Positions 17,621 to 27,152 are shown, counted from the first letter of the stretch. The stretch is 64,000 bases of DNA from Streptomyces sp. NBC_01571 (GCF_026339875.1 NZ_JAPEPZ010000003.1:62001-126000); one strand, 5' to 3'. The notes: generated by a model from the letters alone, not told the origin. Numbers and translations: made by a program.

Positions 17621-19114
17621 GGTGGATTCAACTGGTCGTCGCAACACTTTGATCTCGGAGGTGTGACGTGGCCACGGCGGACTGGAGTTTGAAGACCAGC
17701 GATGTTCCGGAGGGTCGGCGTCGGCAGTGGCGCGCTGATCGTGCATTGCGGCCGGCGAGGCGTTCGCCGGGGCGGCCTGATCCGTCTCGAGTCGTGCAGC
17801 GCCAGTTCTGGCGGCTGATCGCGACGGGAGTCACGACGGTGGAGGCGTCGTTGGCCGTCGGCGTGTCGTGGCCGGTGGGTGCGAGGTGGTTTCGTCACGC
17901 TGGCGGCATGCCTCCGATCTCGTTGGCCGAGCCCACGGGCCGGTACCTCGCGTTCGAGGAGCGCGAGGAGATCGCGATCCTCAGGGCGATGAACAAGGGC
18001 GTGCGCGAGATCGCCCGCGCCCTGGGGCGAGACCCCGGAACGATCTCTCGCGAACTACGCCGCAACGCCGCCACGCGCAGCGGCAAGCACGAGTACCGCG
18101 CGACGGTCGCCCAGTGGAAAGCACAGCAGGCCGCCAAGCGCCCGAAGACCGCGAAACTCACAGGCAACGACAGGTTGCGTGAGTACGTGCAGGACCGGCT
18201 CGCCGGCAGCGTCCGCCGCCCCGACAACACGATCGTCCCCGGACCCAGGACGCCCGCATGGAAAGGGCTGAACAAGCCGCACCGGCAGGACCGACGATGG
18301 GCGACGGCATGGAGCCCGGAGCAGATCTCACACCGTCTCCATGCCGACTTCCCCGATGATGAGTCCATGCGCATCAGCCACGAAGCCATCTACCAGGCAC
18401 TGTTCATCGAGGGCCGTGGCGCGCTCAAGCGGGAACTGGTCACGTGCCTGCGCACCGGCCGGGCGCTGCGGACTCCCCGTGCACGGTCACAGAACAAACC
18501 GCAGGGGCATGTCACCGCGGACGTCATCCTCAGCGAACGGCCCGCCGAGGCCGGGGACCGCGCCGTCCCCGGCCACTGGGAAGGCGATTTGATCATCGGG
18601 ACGGGTCGCTCCGCGATCGGCACGCTCGTCGAGCGCAGCAGCCGCTCCACGCTCCTCGTGCACCTGCCTCGGCTCGAGGGCTGGGGCGAGAAGCCGCCAG
18701 TGAAGAACGGCACCTCACTCGGGGGCTATGGCGCGATCGCGATGAACGCGGCGCTCACGACGTCGATGACGCAGCTGCCCGAGCAACTACGCAAAACCCT
18801 CACCTGGGACCGCGGAAAGGAACTCTCCGGCCACGCCCAGTTCGCCATCGATACCGGGACGAAGGTGTTCTTCGCCGATCCCCACTCGCCCTGGCAACGA
18901 CCGACGAACGAGAACACGAACGGGCTGCTGCGTCAGTACTTCCCGAAGGGCACCGATCTGTCCCGGTGGTCGTCCACGGACCTCGAAGCCGTCGCCATGG
19001 CGATCAACAACCGGCCCCGCAAGACCCTCGGCTGGCGGACACCCGCCGAGGTCTTCGAAGAGCAACTACGCTTACTACAACAGCCCGGTGTTGCAACGAC
19101 CAATTGAACTCGCC
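17621..19114 (+). mobile_element. IS30-family insertion sequence
   Basis: The 1,494-bp element has ~27-bp imperfect inverted repeats (GGTGGATTCAACTGGTCGTC and GGCGAGTTCAATTGGTCGTT, continuing GCAACAC) and a 3-bp target duplication GAG (17618-17620, 19115-19117). It has one long transposase gene with no visible defect. Confidence 0.88.
17668..19107 (+). CDS. IS30-family transposase
   Basis: The 479-aa protein starts at GTG 17668. An N-terminal HTH (YLAFEEREEIAILRAMNKGVREIARALGRDPGTISRELRRN) is followed by a DDE catalytic core with GHWEGDLIIG (D), LTWDRGKELSGH (D) and RPTNENTNGLLRQYFPKGTDLS (E). It ends NNRPRKTLGWRTPAEVF, as expected for the family. Nothing is missing, so it could be active. 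Confidence 0.9.
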   Translation: MATADWSLKTSDVPEGRRRQWRADRALRPARRSPGRPDPSRVVQRQFWRLIATGVTTVEASLAVGVSWPVGARWFRHAGGMPPISLAEPTGRYLAFEEREEIAILRAMNKGVREIARALGRDPGTISRELRRNAATRSGKHEYRATVAQWKAQQAAKRPKTAKLTGNDRLREYVQDRLAGSVRRPDNTIVPGPRTPAWKGLNKPHRQDRRWATAWSPEQISHRLHADFPDDESMRISHEAIYQALFIEGRGALKRELVTCLRTGRALRTPRARSQNKPQGHVTADVILSERPAEAGDRAVPGHWEGDLIIGTGRSAIGTLVERSSRSTLLVHLPRLEGWGEKPPVKNGTSLGGYGAIAMNAALTTSMTQLPEQLRKTLTWDRGKELSGHAQFAIDTGTKVFFADPHSPWQRPTNENTNGLLRQYFPKGTDLSRWSSTDLEAVAMAINNRPRKTLGWRTPAEVFEEQLRLLQQPGVATTN

Positions 19115-19496
19115 GAGTACAACTCCGAGGCATTCAGGCAGCTTTGTGGCAGGTGGGGCGTGGTGCAGTCGATGGGCCGTGTCGGCTCCGCCCTGGACAA
19201 CGCTGCCGCGGAGTCGTTCCACTCGGTCCTCAAGGTCGAATACGTCCACCGACACCGTTTCGCCACCCGCGCCGAGGCGCGACTGAAGACCGCCACCTGG
19301 ATCGCGGACTTCTACAACACCAAACGACGCCACAGCGCGGCCAGCGGGCAACCACCCGTCGAGTTCGAACGGATCATCCAACAAGCGCGAGCTCGGCCCG
19401 ATCAACAAGACCGGGCCGCATAACCAACGTCTCTACGAAATCTGGGGATTGACATCCTCCCCGATCGCCGGACGAGCCACGCGTTCGTTGAGAGAA

Positions 19497-20029
19497 TCAC
19501 GTGCTCAGGGTCAAGCTGGTGCCGGCAAGGCAGCCGTCGATCACGTCCGGCCGGTACTGGAGCCCCTTGAGCCGATGCTTGACCGCACGGGTGACCTCGC
19601 CGAGGTTGGCAGCGGCGAGGTTCCCGATGTCCCGCTTGACCAGAGACCAGACGCCTTCGGTCGGGTTGAGGTCGGGTGCGTAAGTGGGCAACTGGACGAC
19701 GGTCAACCACTCGGCATTCGCGTCGATGAACTCGCGAAGTGGCTTCGTCAGGTGCATCCGGACGTTGTCCCAGACCAGCACGATCGGGCCGCCGAGCTGG
19801 ATGCGGGCCCGCACGATCAGGTCGCGGAAGTCGCGCCAGCCGAAGCCCTTCGGCTGGTCCTTGCGCCCGGTATATTCCCGGACCGCGTAGAACAACCGGG
19901 ACCGTTCACCAGGCTTGTAGCAGGTCATGCCCACCATCGACACCCGTCCGGAGCCCCGGCCGCGCACCCGCACCACCGGTGTGCAGCCCCGACGCCCCCA
20001 AGTCCTGGCGCGCGGCGGAGTCAGTGACT
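19497..20029 (-). pseudogene. IS630-family transposase, N-terminus lost
   Basis: The C-terminal DDE half is present: PPRARTWGRRGCTPVVRVRGRGSGRVSMVG, IVLVWDNVRMHLTKPLREFI (second D) and PTYAPDLNPTEGVWSLVKRDI (E). Upstream in the same frame a stop lies beyond about 20038, and at 20030 the end of an ISL3 element begins (GGCTCTGTCA). The HTH half and first catalytic D are gone. Confidence 0.8.
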
Positions 20030-20475
20030 GGCTCTGTCAAGATTTCCGTGACGGGGTGACAGAGTGTGGTTTGGGTCAGGTCAGGAGGACCCGTTTGCGT
20101 AGTAGTGGGAAACCGGCTCGTCCATACATCTGTCGTTTCAGCATCTTGATCCGGTTGACGTGGCCTTCGACAGGGCCGGAACTCCAGGGCAGCGTGAGGC
20201 CCGCAGTGACAGCATGGTGATCACGTCGGAGGCCGTCGGCGAAGGCGTGCAGCGCGGGAAGATCATCGGCGTGAACGGCGTCTGTCCATGCCGGCAGTCT
20301 GTGGCCCCCGAGGTCGCAGACCATCCGCGCGAAGGCATGCACGTGGTTGCGGACAGCAGTGAGCTCCGGGCATCGGCTGAGTACTTCGCCCAGCTAACGT
20401 TCCTCGTCGTCGCGCAGGTGCTGGGGGTTCCACATGATCCAGTTAGTGACCTGCTGCGGCTTGAGTACGGGGGGT
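20030..20475 (-). pseudogene. ISL3-family element fragment
   Basis: Minus-strand frames encode the ISL3 transposase C-terminus: LKPQQVTNWIMWNPQHLRDDEER, then after a frameshift HAFARMVCDLGGHRLPAW...LPWSSGPVEGHVNRIKMLKRQMYGRAGFPLLRKRVLLT. The left end (GGCTCTGTCAAG) looks like an ISL3 terminal repeat. The remainder is cut off where the IS256 element starts at 20476. Confidence 0.75.
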
Positions 20476-21222
20476 GTGTCAACTTAACGGCTGATCTTGG
20501 TTTTTGAATTATCGCTGGTCGGTGGGGGTCAGGCGGCCGTCGAAGGCGATCTGGAAGGCGTTCAGGGGTGCCTTCCAGCGCATCGTCCAGCGGCGCCGGC
20601 CCTTGCCGGTCGGGTCCAGGCTCATCAGTGCCATGTAGACGCACTTCAATGCGGCGGCCTCCGAGGGGAAGTGGCCGCGGGCTCGAACCGCCTTGCGGAT
20701 CCGGGCGTTCACACTCTCAATCGCGTTCGTGCTGCAGATGACCTTGCGGATCTCGACATCGAAGGACAAGAAGGGCACCATCTCGGCCCAGGCGTCGGAC
20801 CACAGCTTGATCACGGCCGGATACTTGGTGCCCCACCTCTCGGAGAACTCCAAGAACCGTTCGGTCGCGGCCGCCTCGCTGGGAGCGGTGTAGACGGGTT
20901 TGAGGTCCTTGGCGACCTTGCCCCAGTCCTGGCGGGCGCAGTACCGGATGCTGTTGCGAATCAAGTGAACAATGCACGTTTGGACGACCGTGCGGGGCCA
21001 GACCGTCTCGACTGCGTCCGGCAGGCCCTACGGCCCGTCGCAGACGAGCATCAAGACATCTTCAACTCCGCGATTCTTCAGCTCGGTGAAGACCTGGAGC
21101 CAGTGCTTGGCGCCCTCGCCGCCGTCACCGGCCCAGATCCCGAGAATGTCCCGGGTGCCCTCGACCGTGACGGCCATCGCAACGTAGATGGGCCGGTTGG
21201 CGACCTTGCCATCGCGGATCTT

Positions 21223-22920
21223 GGTTCTGTCGACGATCTTGTGATCCGGACGGTTGAGCGAGTTACGCCGACTGTTCGCGATCATGAATTGCATGGTCTC
21301 GTGATGTGCTCTCGGAGCTGTTCCCGCATCTGTCCGCGCTGCTGATCGAGGAGGTCGAGCGACGGCCGGACAAGGTGGTACTGAGGACGCGAGTGCGGTC
21401 GACGACGGTTGCCTGCCGGTGCGGTCATAGCTCGTCGCGGGTGCACGGCCGATACATACGCAAGCTGCGGGACGTCGCCGTGTGCGGTCTCGGTGTCGTG
21501 ATCGAGTTATGTGTACGCCGCTTCCGGTGCGAGAACACCGCCTGCACGGCGGTGACGTTCGCCGAACAGATCGCAGGACTGACCACCCCGCACAGCCGCT
21601 GCACCCCTCTGCTGCGCCAGCTGTTGACGCAGATCGGGCTGGCCCTGGCCGGCCGGGCAGGAGCCCGCCTGGCGGCCGCGGCCGGCATCGCCGTCGGCAA
21701 GGACATTCTCCTGCGGCTGGTTAGGGCCCTGCCCGAACCGGAGATCGGCGACGTGGAGGTACTCGGTGTCGACGACTTCGCCTTCCGCAAGGGCCGCCAC
21801 TACGGCACGGTATTGATCGACATGGCCACCCATCGACCGCTGCACCTCTATGACGGCCGCGACGGCGAGGATCTGGCTGCCTGGCTCCAAGACCACCCCG
21901 AGGTGAAGGTGATCTGCCGCGACCGCTCGAGCGGTTACGCAGAGGGCGCACGGGCCGGGGCACCGCAGGCCGAGCAGGTCGCCGACCGCTACCACCTGTG
22001 GGCCAACCTCGGCCAGGCAGTCGAGAAGACGGTCAACGCCTATCACTCCCGCCTTGCCGAACCGCCTCCTGGGCAGGAAGACGCACCCGACTACCCGGAA
22101 ACGGAGCCCGAGGTGGTCCAGCCACCGAAAGAGCTGAAGATCGTGACCCGGCTGCGGGAGCAGCATGCCGCCGCTCACGAGCTCTGGGAACAGGGGATGT
22201 CGAAGGCGGCGATCGGCCGGAAACTCGGGCTGCACCAGGCCACCGTCCGCAAGCTGGTGGGCGCCCGCTCCGCTGACGATGTCGTGGCCAAGAGCCTGCA
22301 GCGGGCGCACATCATCGACCCGTACATCGACTACCTGCACCGGCGCTGGAACGAAGGCGTCAGAAACGCCACACAGCTCTACCGCGAGATCCGACAACTT
22401 GGCTATTCCGGAGGCGAGTTGGCAGTCCAACGTCACCTGCGGCGCTACCGAACCGGGCGCGGACACGCGCCTGCCACGGGCCCCAAGCCTCCATCGGTCC
22501 GTGAGGTCACCTCCTGGATCATGACCCACCCCGAGCACCTGCGGGACAAGGACGCCGACAACCTGCACCGTCTGCGCGAGCGCGACCCCGAGCTGGACCA
22601 GCTCACCGGTCATGTCAGGAAGTTCGCCGCGATGATGACCGGACGCCACGGCGACCGCCTCGAGGACTGGATCGCCGCTGTCGAACAGGACAGCCTGGCT
22701 CCGCTCACAGGCTTCGCTCGCAACCTCCGCCGCGACTTCGACGCCGTCCGCAACGGGCTGTCCCTGCCCCACAGCTCCGGCGCAGTTGAGGGCAACATCA
22801 ACCGGCTGAAGATGCTCAAGCGCCAGATGTTCGGCCGGGCCAGCCTCGATCTCCTTCGCAAACGCGTCCTGCTCGCACGATGAGCAGAACCGTCCGGATC
22901 ACAAGATCGTCGACAGAACC
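21223..22920 (+). mobile_element. Intact ISL3-family element
   Basis: The 1,698-bp element has perfect ~33-bp inverted repeats starting GGTTCTGTCGACGATCTTGT. The 8-bp flanks CGGATCTT (21215-21222) and CGAATCTT (22921-22928) differ at one base. Excising element plus one flank puts the IS256 transposase back in frame. Confidence 0.88.
21306..22883 (+). CDS. ISL3-family transposase
   Basis: The 525-aa protein has the N-terminal zinc-binding part (CRCGHSSSRVHGRYIRKLRD... FRCENTACTAVTFAE), the DDE domain with VLGVDDFAFRKGRHYGTVLID (first D) and VKVICRDRSSGYAEGA (second D), an internal HTH (GMSKAAIGRKLGLHQATVRKLV), and the C-terminal LSLPHSSGAVEGNINRLKMLKRQMFGRA with the catalytic E. It is full length and intact. 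Confidence 0.9.
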   Translation: MLSELFPHLSALLIEEVERRPDKVVLRTRVRSTTVACRCGHSSSRVHGRYIRKLRDVAVCGLGVVIELCVRRFRCENTACTAVTFAEQIAGLTTPHSRCTPLLRQLLTQIGLALAGRAGARLAAAAGIAVGKDILLRLVRALPEPEIGDVEVLGVDDFAFRKGRHYGTVLIDMATHRPLHLYDGRDGEDLAAWLQDHPEVKVICRDRSSGYAEGARAGAPQAEQVADRYHLWANLGQAVEKTVNAYHSRLAEPPPGQEDAPDYPETEPEVVQPPKELKIVTRLREQHAAAHELWEQGMSKAAIGRKLGLHQATVRKLVGARSADDVVAKSLQRAHIIDPYIDYLHRRWNEGVRNATQLYREIRQLGYSGGELAVQRHLRRYRTGRGHAPATGPKPPSVREVTSWIMTHPEHLRDKDADNLHRLRERDPELDQLTGHVRKFAAMMTGRHGDRLEDWIAAVEQDSLAPLTGFARNLRRDFDAVRNGLSLPHSSGAVEGNINRLKMLKRQMFGRASLDLLRKRVLLAR

Positions 22921-23682
22921 CGAATCTTCACGTTGATGGCGTCCACGAAGACGACCGGGTAGACGCGATCCAGCGGGCGGGCCTGCCATTCCGCCATGCC
23001 CTCCATCACCTTGTCCGTGATCGTGGTGATGGTCTGCTTGGACACCTCTGCCCCGTACACCTCGGCCAGATGAGCCGATATCTCCCCGTGCGTGAGGCCC
23101 TTCGCGGACAGGGAAAGCACCATCTCGTCCACGCCCGTCAGACGGCGCTGCCGCTTGCGGACGATCTGCGGTTCGAAGGTGCCGGCGGTGTCGCGGGGCA
23201 CCTTCACCTCGACCAGGCCGACGTCGGTCAGCACCGTCTTGAAGCGGGTGCCGTTCCGGCTGTTGCCGCTGTTCCTGCCTGCCGCGTCGTGCTTGTCGTA
23301 GCCGACGTGATCGGTGATCTCACCCTCCAGGGCGGACTCGAGTACCCGCTTGGTCAGCTGCTGCAGTAGCCCGCCCTCCCCGGTCAGCTGGAGCCCGTCG
23401 GAGCGGGCTCGGTCGACCAGCATCGCGATCAACTGCTCGTCCGAGACCGCCTCCGCGGCCGACTCGACGACCGGCTCCTCCGCGGCCTCGTGCTCCGTGA
23501 TGGTCTCGCTCATCAGGCGTCTCCTTGATCATCGGATCCGCCGTCTATTGGACACTCCCGTACCGCCGACGGCCGCGCGGCCCCATTTCCTTCTTCGGCT
23601 CCCCGAACCATCGGCGGCGAACGCGTCTCGTCCCCGGCGGTGCCGCCGGTACGGCCGAGAGATCTGAAACCAATACCGGGAA

Positions 23683-24801
23683 TCAGGCGGCGACGGGCTC
23701 CTGCTCGCGGTCCGGCGTTTTGACCTTGGACTTCTTGTTCGGCAGTGAGAGCCGGAAGACCTTCTGCCACGCGGAGGCCACCTGCTTGGGCAGCGGGCCG
23801 GTGACGTACTCCAGCTCGTACTTTTCGAACAGCGCGCGCACCTTCACTGCGACCTCGGCGTACCGGTTGCTCGGCAGGTCCGGGAACAGGTGGTGCTCGA
23901 TCTGGTGCGACAGGTTGCCGGTCATGAAGTGCATGGCCCTGCTGCCGCTGATGTTCGCCGAGCCCATCATCTGGCGCAGGTACCACTGGCCGCGCGTCTC
24001 GCCCTTGATCGACCGGCGCTCGAAGACCTGCACGCCCTCGGGGAAGTGCCCGCACATGATCACCGAGTGGGACCAGATGTTGCGGACCAGGTTCGCGGTG
24101 AACGTGGCGGCGAGCGTGGTGAGGAACGACGGGCCCGACAGCAGCGGGTGGATCACGTAGTCCTTGAGCACCTGCTTGCGGATCTTGCGGCCCACGGCCT
24201 TGGCCCGCGCGCGGAACTCCGGGTGTTTGCGGCGGCGCTTGTGCAGGTTCTTGCCGAGCTCCAGGTCGTACGCTGCGATGCCGTACTCGAAGAAGCAGGC
24301 GTTGATGAAGTTCCACAGCGGCTGGCCGAGGTGGAACGGGTGCCACTTCTGGTCCTCGTCGACGCGCATGATGCCGTAGCCGAGGTCGTTGTCCTTGCCG
24401 ATCACGTTGGTGTACGTGTGGTGCAGCTCGTTGTGCGAGTGCTTCCACTGCTCGGACGGCGAGACGTGATCCCACTCCCAGGTGGTGGAGTGAATCTTCG
24501 GGTCTCGCATCCAGTCCCACTGGCCGTGCAGGACGTTGTGGCCGATCTCCATGTTGTCCATGATCTTCGCCACGGACAGACCGGCGGTGCCGAGCAGCCA
24601 CGCGGGCGGGAAGATCGAGAACAGCAGAACGCCTCTGCTGACCAGCTCGAGCTTGCGCTGCGCCGAGATGACCTTACGGATGTAGGCGGCGTCTTTCTCG
24701 CCGCGGCTGGCGATCACCTCGTCGCGGATCGCGTCCAGCTCGCGGCCAAGCTCCTCGATATGCTCCGCGGTCAGGTGGGCGGTGGGGTCGATGGCGGTCA
24801 A
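23683..24801 (-). CDS. Fatty acid desaturase (membrane di-iron)
   Basis: The 372-aa protein shows the three histidine boxes of acyl-lipid/acyl-CoA desaturases: HNVLHGQWD, HNELHHTYTN and HQIEHHLFPDLP. Hydrophobic stretches near residues 55-80 and 195-225 anchor it in the membrane. It resembles mycobacterial DesA3-type stearoyl desaturases, which need an electron-transfer partner. The gene immediately upstream encodes a ferredoxin-reductase-like protein that can supply it; only 7 nt separate them. The TTG start at 24801 is supported by AGGAG 5 nt upstream. Confidence 0.88.
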   Translation of the reverse strand: MTAIDPTAHLTAEHIEELGRELDAIRDEVIASRGEKDAAYIRKVISAQRKLELVSRGVLLFSIFPPAWLLGTAGLSVAKIMDNMEIGHNVLHGQWDWMRDPKIHSTTWEWDHVSPSEQWKHSHNELHHTYTNVIGKDNDLGYGIMRVDEDQKWHPFHLGQPLWNFINACFFEYGIAAYDLELGKNLHKRRRKHPEFRARAKAVGRKIRKQVLKDYVIHPLLSGPSFLTTLAATFTANLVRNIWSHSVIMCGHFPEGVQVFERRSIKGETRGQWYLRQMMGSANISGSRAMHFMTGNLSHQIEHHLFPDLPSNRYAEVAVKVRALFEKYELEYVTGPLPKQVASAWQKVFRLSLPNKKSKVKTPDREQEPVAA

Positions 24802-24808
24802 GGTGCTC

Positions 24809-25864
24809 CTACCGTTCGATGTCGCAGGGGCCCGCCGCGGCGGACACGCAGGTCTGGATGAGGACGCCCGGCTCGGCCCCGGTGATCTCGCCGGTGCGCA
24901 GGTCGCGGACGGCGCCCGCCTTCAGCGGCGTGATGCAGCCGAAGCAGATGCCCATGCGGCACCCGGAGGGCATGAGCACGCCGGCCTCCTCACCGATGTC
25001 CAGCAACGGCGTGGCGCCGTCCGCGTCGACGCTCTTGCCGGTGACGCTGAACGTGACCTCGCCGCCGTCACCGGCGACGACGATGCTGGGGCGGAAGCGT
25101 TCGGTGTGCAGGCGCTCTTGTACGCCGTGCTCGGTCCAGTGCTCTTCGGCGGCGTCGAGCAGGCCCGCGGGCCCGCAAGCCCAGGTCTCGCGCTCTGCCC
25201 AGTCGGGCACGAGTTCGTCGAGATGGGCGATGTCGAGCATGCCGTCTGTGTCGGTGTGCACCTCGGTGAGCCGCAGCTTCTTGTCCGCAACCAGGTCGTG
25301 CAGTTCGTTGCGGAAGATCACGTCTTGCGGCTGTGGCGCGCAGTGGACCATGACGACGTCGGCGAACTCGATGTCGCGCAGCATGCCCATCACGGGCGTG
25401 ATGCCGCTGCCGGCCGTCAGGTAGAGCACCTTGGCGGGCTTGGCCTGCGGCAGCACGAAGTCACCGGTCGGCTGGTCGAGCTGGATCAGCGTGCCCGGAT
25501 TCGCCCTGCGGACAAGGTGGTTGCTGACCTTGCCGCCCGGGATCGCCTTCACGGTGATCGTGACGCGGCCGTCTTGGCGGCTTGTCGGCGAGGTGATGGA
25601 GTAGGCACGCCACAGGCGCACCCCGTCGACGTCGACCCCGATCCGCACGTACTGACCGGCCGTGTGGCCGCGCCAGCCCCGTCCCGGCCTGATCACGACA
25701 GTCGCGGCGTCACGCGTCTCGGGGTGCACGGCCTCGATACGCCCACGCAGGTCAGCGCCCGCACGCAACGGGCTGACCAGGTCGAGGTAGTCCGACGGCA
25801 GCAGCGGCGTCGTGACCATCTCCAGCAGTTTCCACGCCCTGCTGCGGAGGGCTGCACTCGTCAT
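24809..25864 (-). CDS. Ferredoxin reductase with C-terminal 2Fe-2S domain
   Basis: From ATG 25864 this gives 351 aa. The FAD-binding motif is RAYSITSPTS, the NAD(P)-binding motifs are YLTAGSGITPVMGMLRD and WACGPAGLLDAAE, and a plant-type ferredoxin domain holds GCRMGICFGCITPL...QTCVS (four Cys for 2Fe-2S). The layout matches the Rv3230c reductase that feeds electrons to DesA3 in Mycobacterium. It should oxidise NAD(P)H and reduce the desaturase encoded next. Confidence 0.88.
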   Translation of the reverse strand: MTSAALRSRAWKLLEMVTTPLLPSDYLDLVSPLRAGADLRGRIEAVHPETRDAATVVIRPGRGWRGHTAGQYVRIGVDVDGVRLWRAYSITSPTSRQDGRVTITVKAIPGGKVSNHLVRRANPGTLIQLDQPTGDFVLPQAKPAKVLYLTAGSGITPVMGMLRDIEFADVVMVHCAPQPQDVIFRNELHDLVADKKLRLTEVHTDTDGMLDIAHLDELVPDWAERETWACGPAGLLDAAEEHWTEHGVQERLHTERFRPSIVVAGDGGEVTFSVTGKSVDADGATPLLDIGEEAGVLMPSGCRMGICFGCITPLKAGAVRDLRTGEITGAEPGVLIQTCVSAAAGPCDIER

Positions 25865-25895
25865 GACTCCAGCTTGCTGCGCCTCAAGGCGTAAA

Positions 25896-25911
25896 GTCCT
25901 GACCGCAGGAC
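25896..25911. promoter_or_regulatory. Candidate operator between reductase and PucR gene
   Basis: GTCCTG-ACCG-CAGGAC, a perfect 6-bp inverted repeat, lies centrally in the 86-nt divergent intergenic region, flanked by GTAAA on both sides. It is a plausible binding site for the adjacent regulator; this is inference. Confidence 0.45.
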
Positions 25912-25950
25912 GTAAATCTGGTCGACTGAATTGTTCGCAGGGAACAAAAC

Positions 25951-27090
25951 GTGAGCCATGCAATCCGGAAGGCCAGCGAACTGGCCCTGGATGAGACGAC
26001 GGTCACCGCACTTCGGGCCGCGCTGAAGACCACCGCCGACGAGGTCGTCCAGGCGATCATCGACGAGGTCCCTTCCTACGCCAACGCCCTTTCGGGCCAC
26101 ATGGGCGTCACCATCCGCCGAGCCGTCCGTACCGCCCTGGGGCACTACCTGGACCTCGCGAGCGGGAACGCCACAGGCGGTGACGCCGGTGACGCAGCCT
26201 ACGAGTTGGGCCGCGGCGAGGTGCGCGACGGCCGTTCGATGGACGCCCTGCTCAGCGCCTACCGCGTCGGCGCCCGCGTGGCCTGGCGATGCCTGGCAGC
26301 GGGTGCCGTACCCGCAGGTCTGCCCGCCGCCGAGGTCGCCAAGTTCGCCGAGCTGACCTTCGCCTACATCGACGAGCTCTCCGCCGCGAGCGCCGCGGGC
26401 CACGCCGACGAACTGGCCGCCCGGGGAAGGGCCCACGAGCGCCGCCTGGAACACCTGGCCCGCGACCTCCTCGCCGGCGCGAGCCCGGACGTGCTGCTGG
26501 CCTCTGTTCAACGGGCCGGGTGGCAGCCTCCGGTTTCGCTGACCGCGGTCCTGCTGCCCGCCGCCCAGGCCCGGCCGGCCTACCGCGCGCTCGACCCGAG
26601 CACCCTCGTCCTCGACGATCTGCCGGATGCCACCGGTCTGTTGCTCGTCCCCGATGCCGACCGATCACATCTCTTGCGGCAGCTGACCGACCGCACCGCC
26701 GTGGTCGGCCCGGCCCGGCCATGGACTCGTGCGTCCGCCTCGTACGCACGAGCCGTACGAGCGCGCTCCCTCTCCTCTGATATTCGCGACACCGAGGACC
26801 ACCTGCCTGAGCTGGTGCTGAGCGCCGATGCGGACGCGTTCGCAGACCTGCGTGCCCGAGCCCTCGCACCGTTGCGGACCTTGCCTGTCGCGACCGCACG
26901 GCGGCTGGAGGAAACGTTGCGGGCGTGGCTGCTGCACCGGGGCAGGCGGGACGAGGTGGCGGCGGCGTTGTTCGTCCATCCCCAGACAGTCCGGTACCGG
27001 ATGTCGCAGCTGCGGGAGCTGTTTCCGGATCTCGCATCGCCACACCGGGTCCTTGAACTGACGCTGGCGGTCGGTCTTCGGGTCAGCTGA
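25951..27090 (+). CDS. PucR/CdaR-type transcriptional regulator
   Basis: The 379-aa protein has an N-terminal all-helical region (residues ~1-150: RRAVRTALGHYLDLASG...GRSMDALLSAYRVGARVAW), a GGDEF-like middle part, and the C-terminal PucR helix-turn-helix: TLRAWLLHRGRRDEVAAALFVHPQTVRYRMSQLRELF. It starts at GTG 25951, divergent from the desaturase/reductase operon. By analogy with Streptomyces and mycobacterial desaturase loci it probably regulates those genes in response to a lipid or redox signal. Confidence 0.85.
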   Translation: MSHAIRKASELALDETTVTALRAALKTTADEVVQAIIDEVPSYANALSGHMGVTIRRAVRTALGHYLDLASGNATGGDAGDAAYELGRGEVRDGRSMDALLSAYRVGARVAWRCLAAGAVPAGLPAAEVAKFAELTFAYIDELSAASAAGHADELAARGRAHERRLEHLARDLLAGASPDVLLASVQRAGWQPPVSLTAVLLPAAQARPAYRALDPSTLVLDDLPDATGLLLVPDADRSHLLRQLTDRTAVVGPARPWTRASASYARAVRARSLSSDIRDTEDHLPELVLSADADAFADLRARALAPLRTLPVATARRLEETLRAWLLHRGRRDEVAAALFVHPQTVRYRMSQLRELFPDLASPHRVLELTLAVGLRVS

Positions 27091-27152
27091 CGCGTACTTC
27101 GACCGTCCACGACCGCGTCCGCGAGCGGTCCAGGAATCGTGCCTCGTTCTCG

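Larger units (their letters stand above)
16985..19423 (+). pseudogene. IS3 OrfB split by IS30
   Basis: The 5' part (16985-17620) encodes HTH_21 and the rve core through WWGDMTEIDTDEGKLYLASV and FHTDRGSE. The 3' part (from 19118) resumes YNSEAFRQLCGRWGVVQSMGRVGSALDNAAAESFHSVLKVEY and ends DQQDRAA at 19423. Taking out the IS30 and one GAG copy (1,497 bp, 499 codons) restores the frame exactly. Confidence 0.85.
16655..19454 (+). mobile_element. IS3-family element, copy 2, interrupted by IS30
   Basis: Ends are TGACCTTCCCCTCG and the complement TGTCAATCCCCAG. The element is flanked by the direct repeat TCCT (16651-16654 and 19455-19458), which fixes its borders. Without the IS30 insert it is about 1.3 kb, matching the 1,319-bp copy at 31412-32730, with which it shares family, end structure and gene order. 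Confidence 0.85.
20509..23513 (-). pseudogene. IS256 transposase, split and with a nonsense codon
   Basis: Reading 23513 to 22921, then 21222 to 20509, gives a Mutator-type transposase in one frame: EGEITDHVGYDKHDAAGRNSGNSRNG, VFVDAINVKIR, then DGKVANRPIYVAMAVTVEGTRDILGIW, TCIVHLIRNSIRYCARQDWGKVAKDLKPVY and the E region FLEFSERWGTKYPAVIKLW. Besides the ISL3 insertion there is an in-frame TAG at 21028-21030 in the conserved CDGxxGLPDA motif. Two independent lesions mean it is dead. Confidence 0.82.
20476..23555 (-). mobile_element. IS256-family element carrying an ISL3 insert
   Basis: Terminal repeats begin GTGTC at both ends with shared ACGGC and GATC blocks inward. Without the 1,706 bp of ISL3 plus target copy the element is about 1.37 kb, normal for IS256. 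The 8-bp flanks do not match, and an ISL3 remnant sits on one side only, so flanking DNA was probably deleted. Confidence 0.7.

Noticed and set aside
15680..17746. 688-aa minus-strand frame
   Set aside because: It runs across a GNAT remnant, the DUF5959 gene and an IS3; composition is Arg/Pro/Ser-rich and it has no domain.
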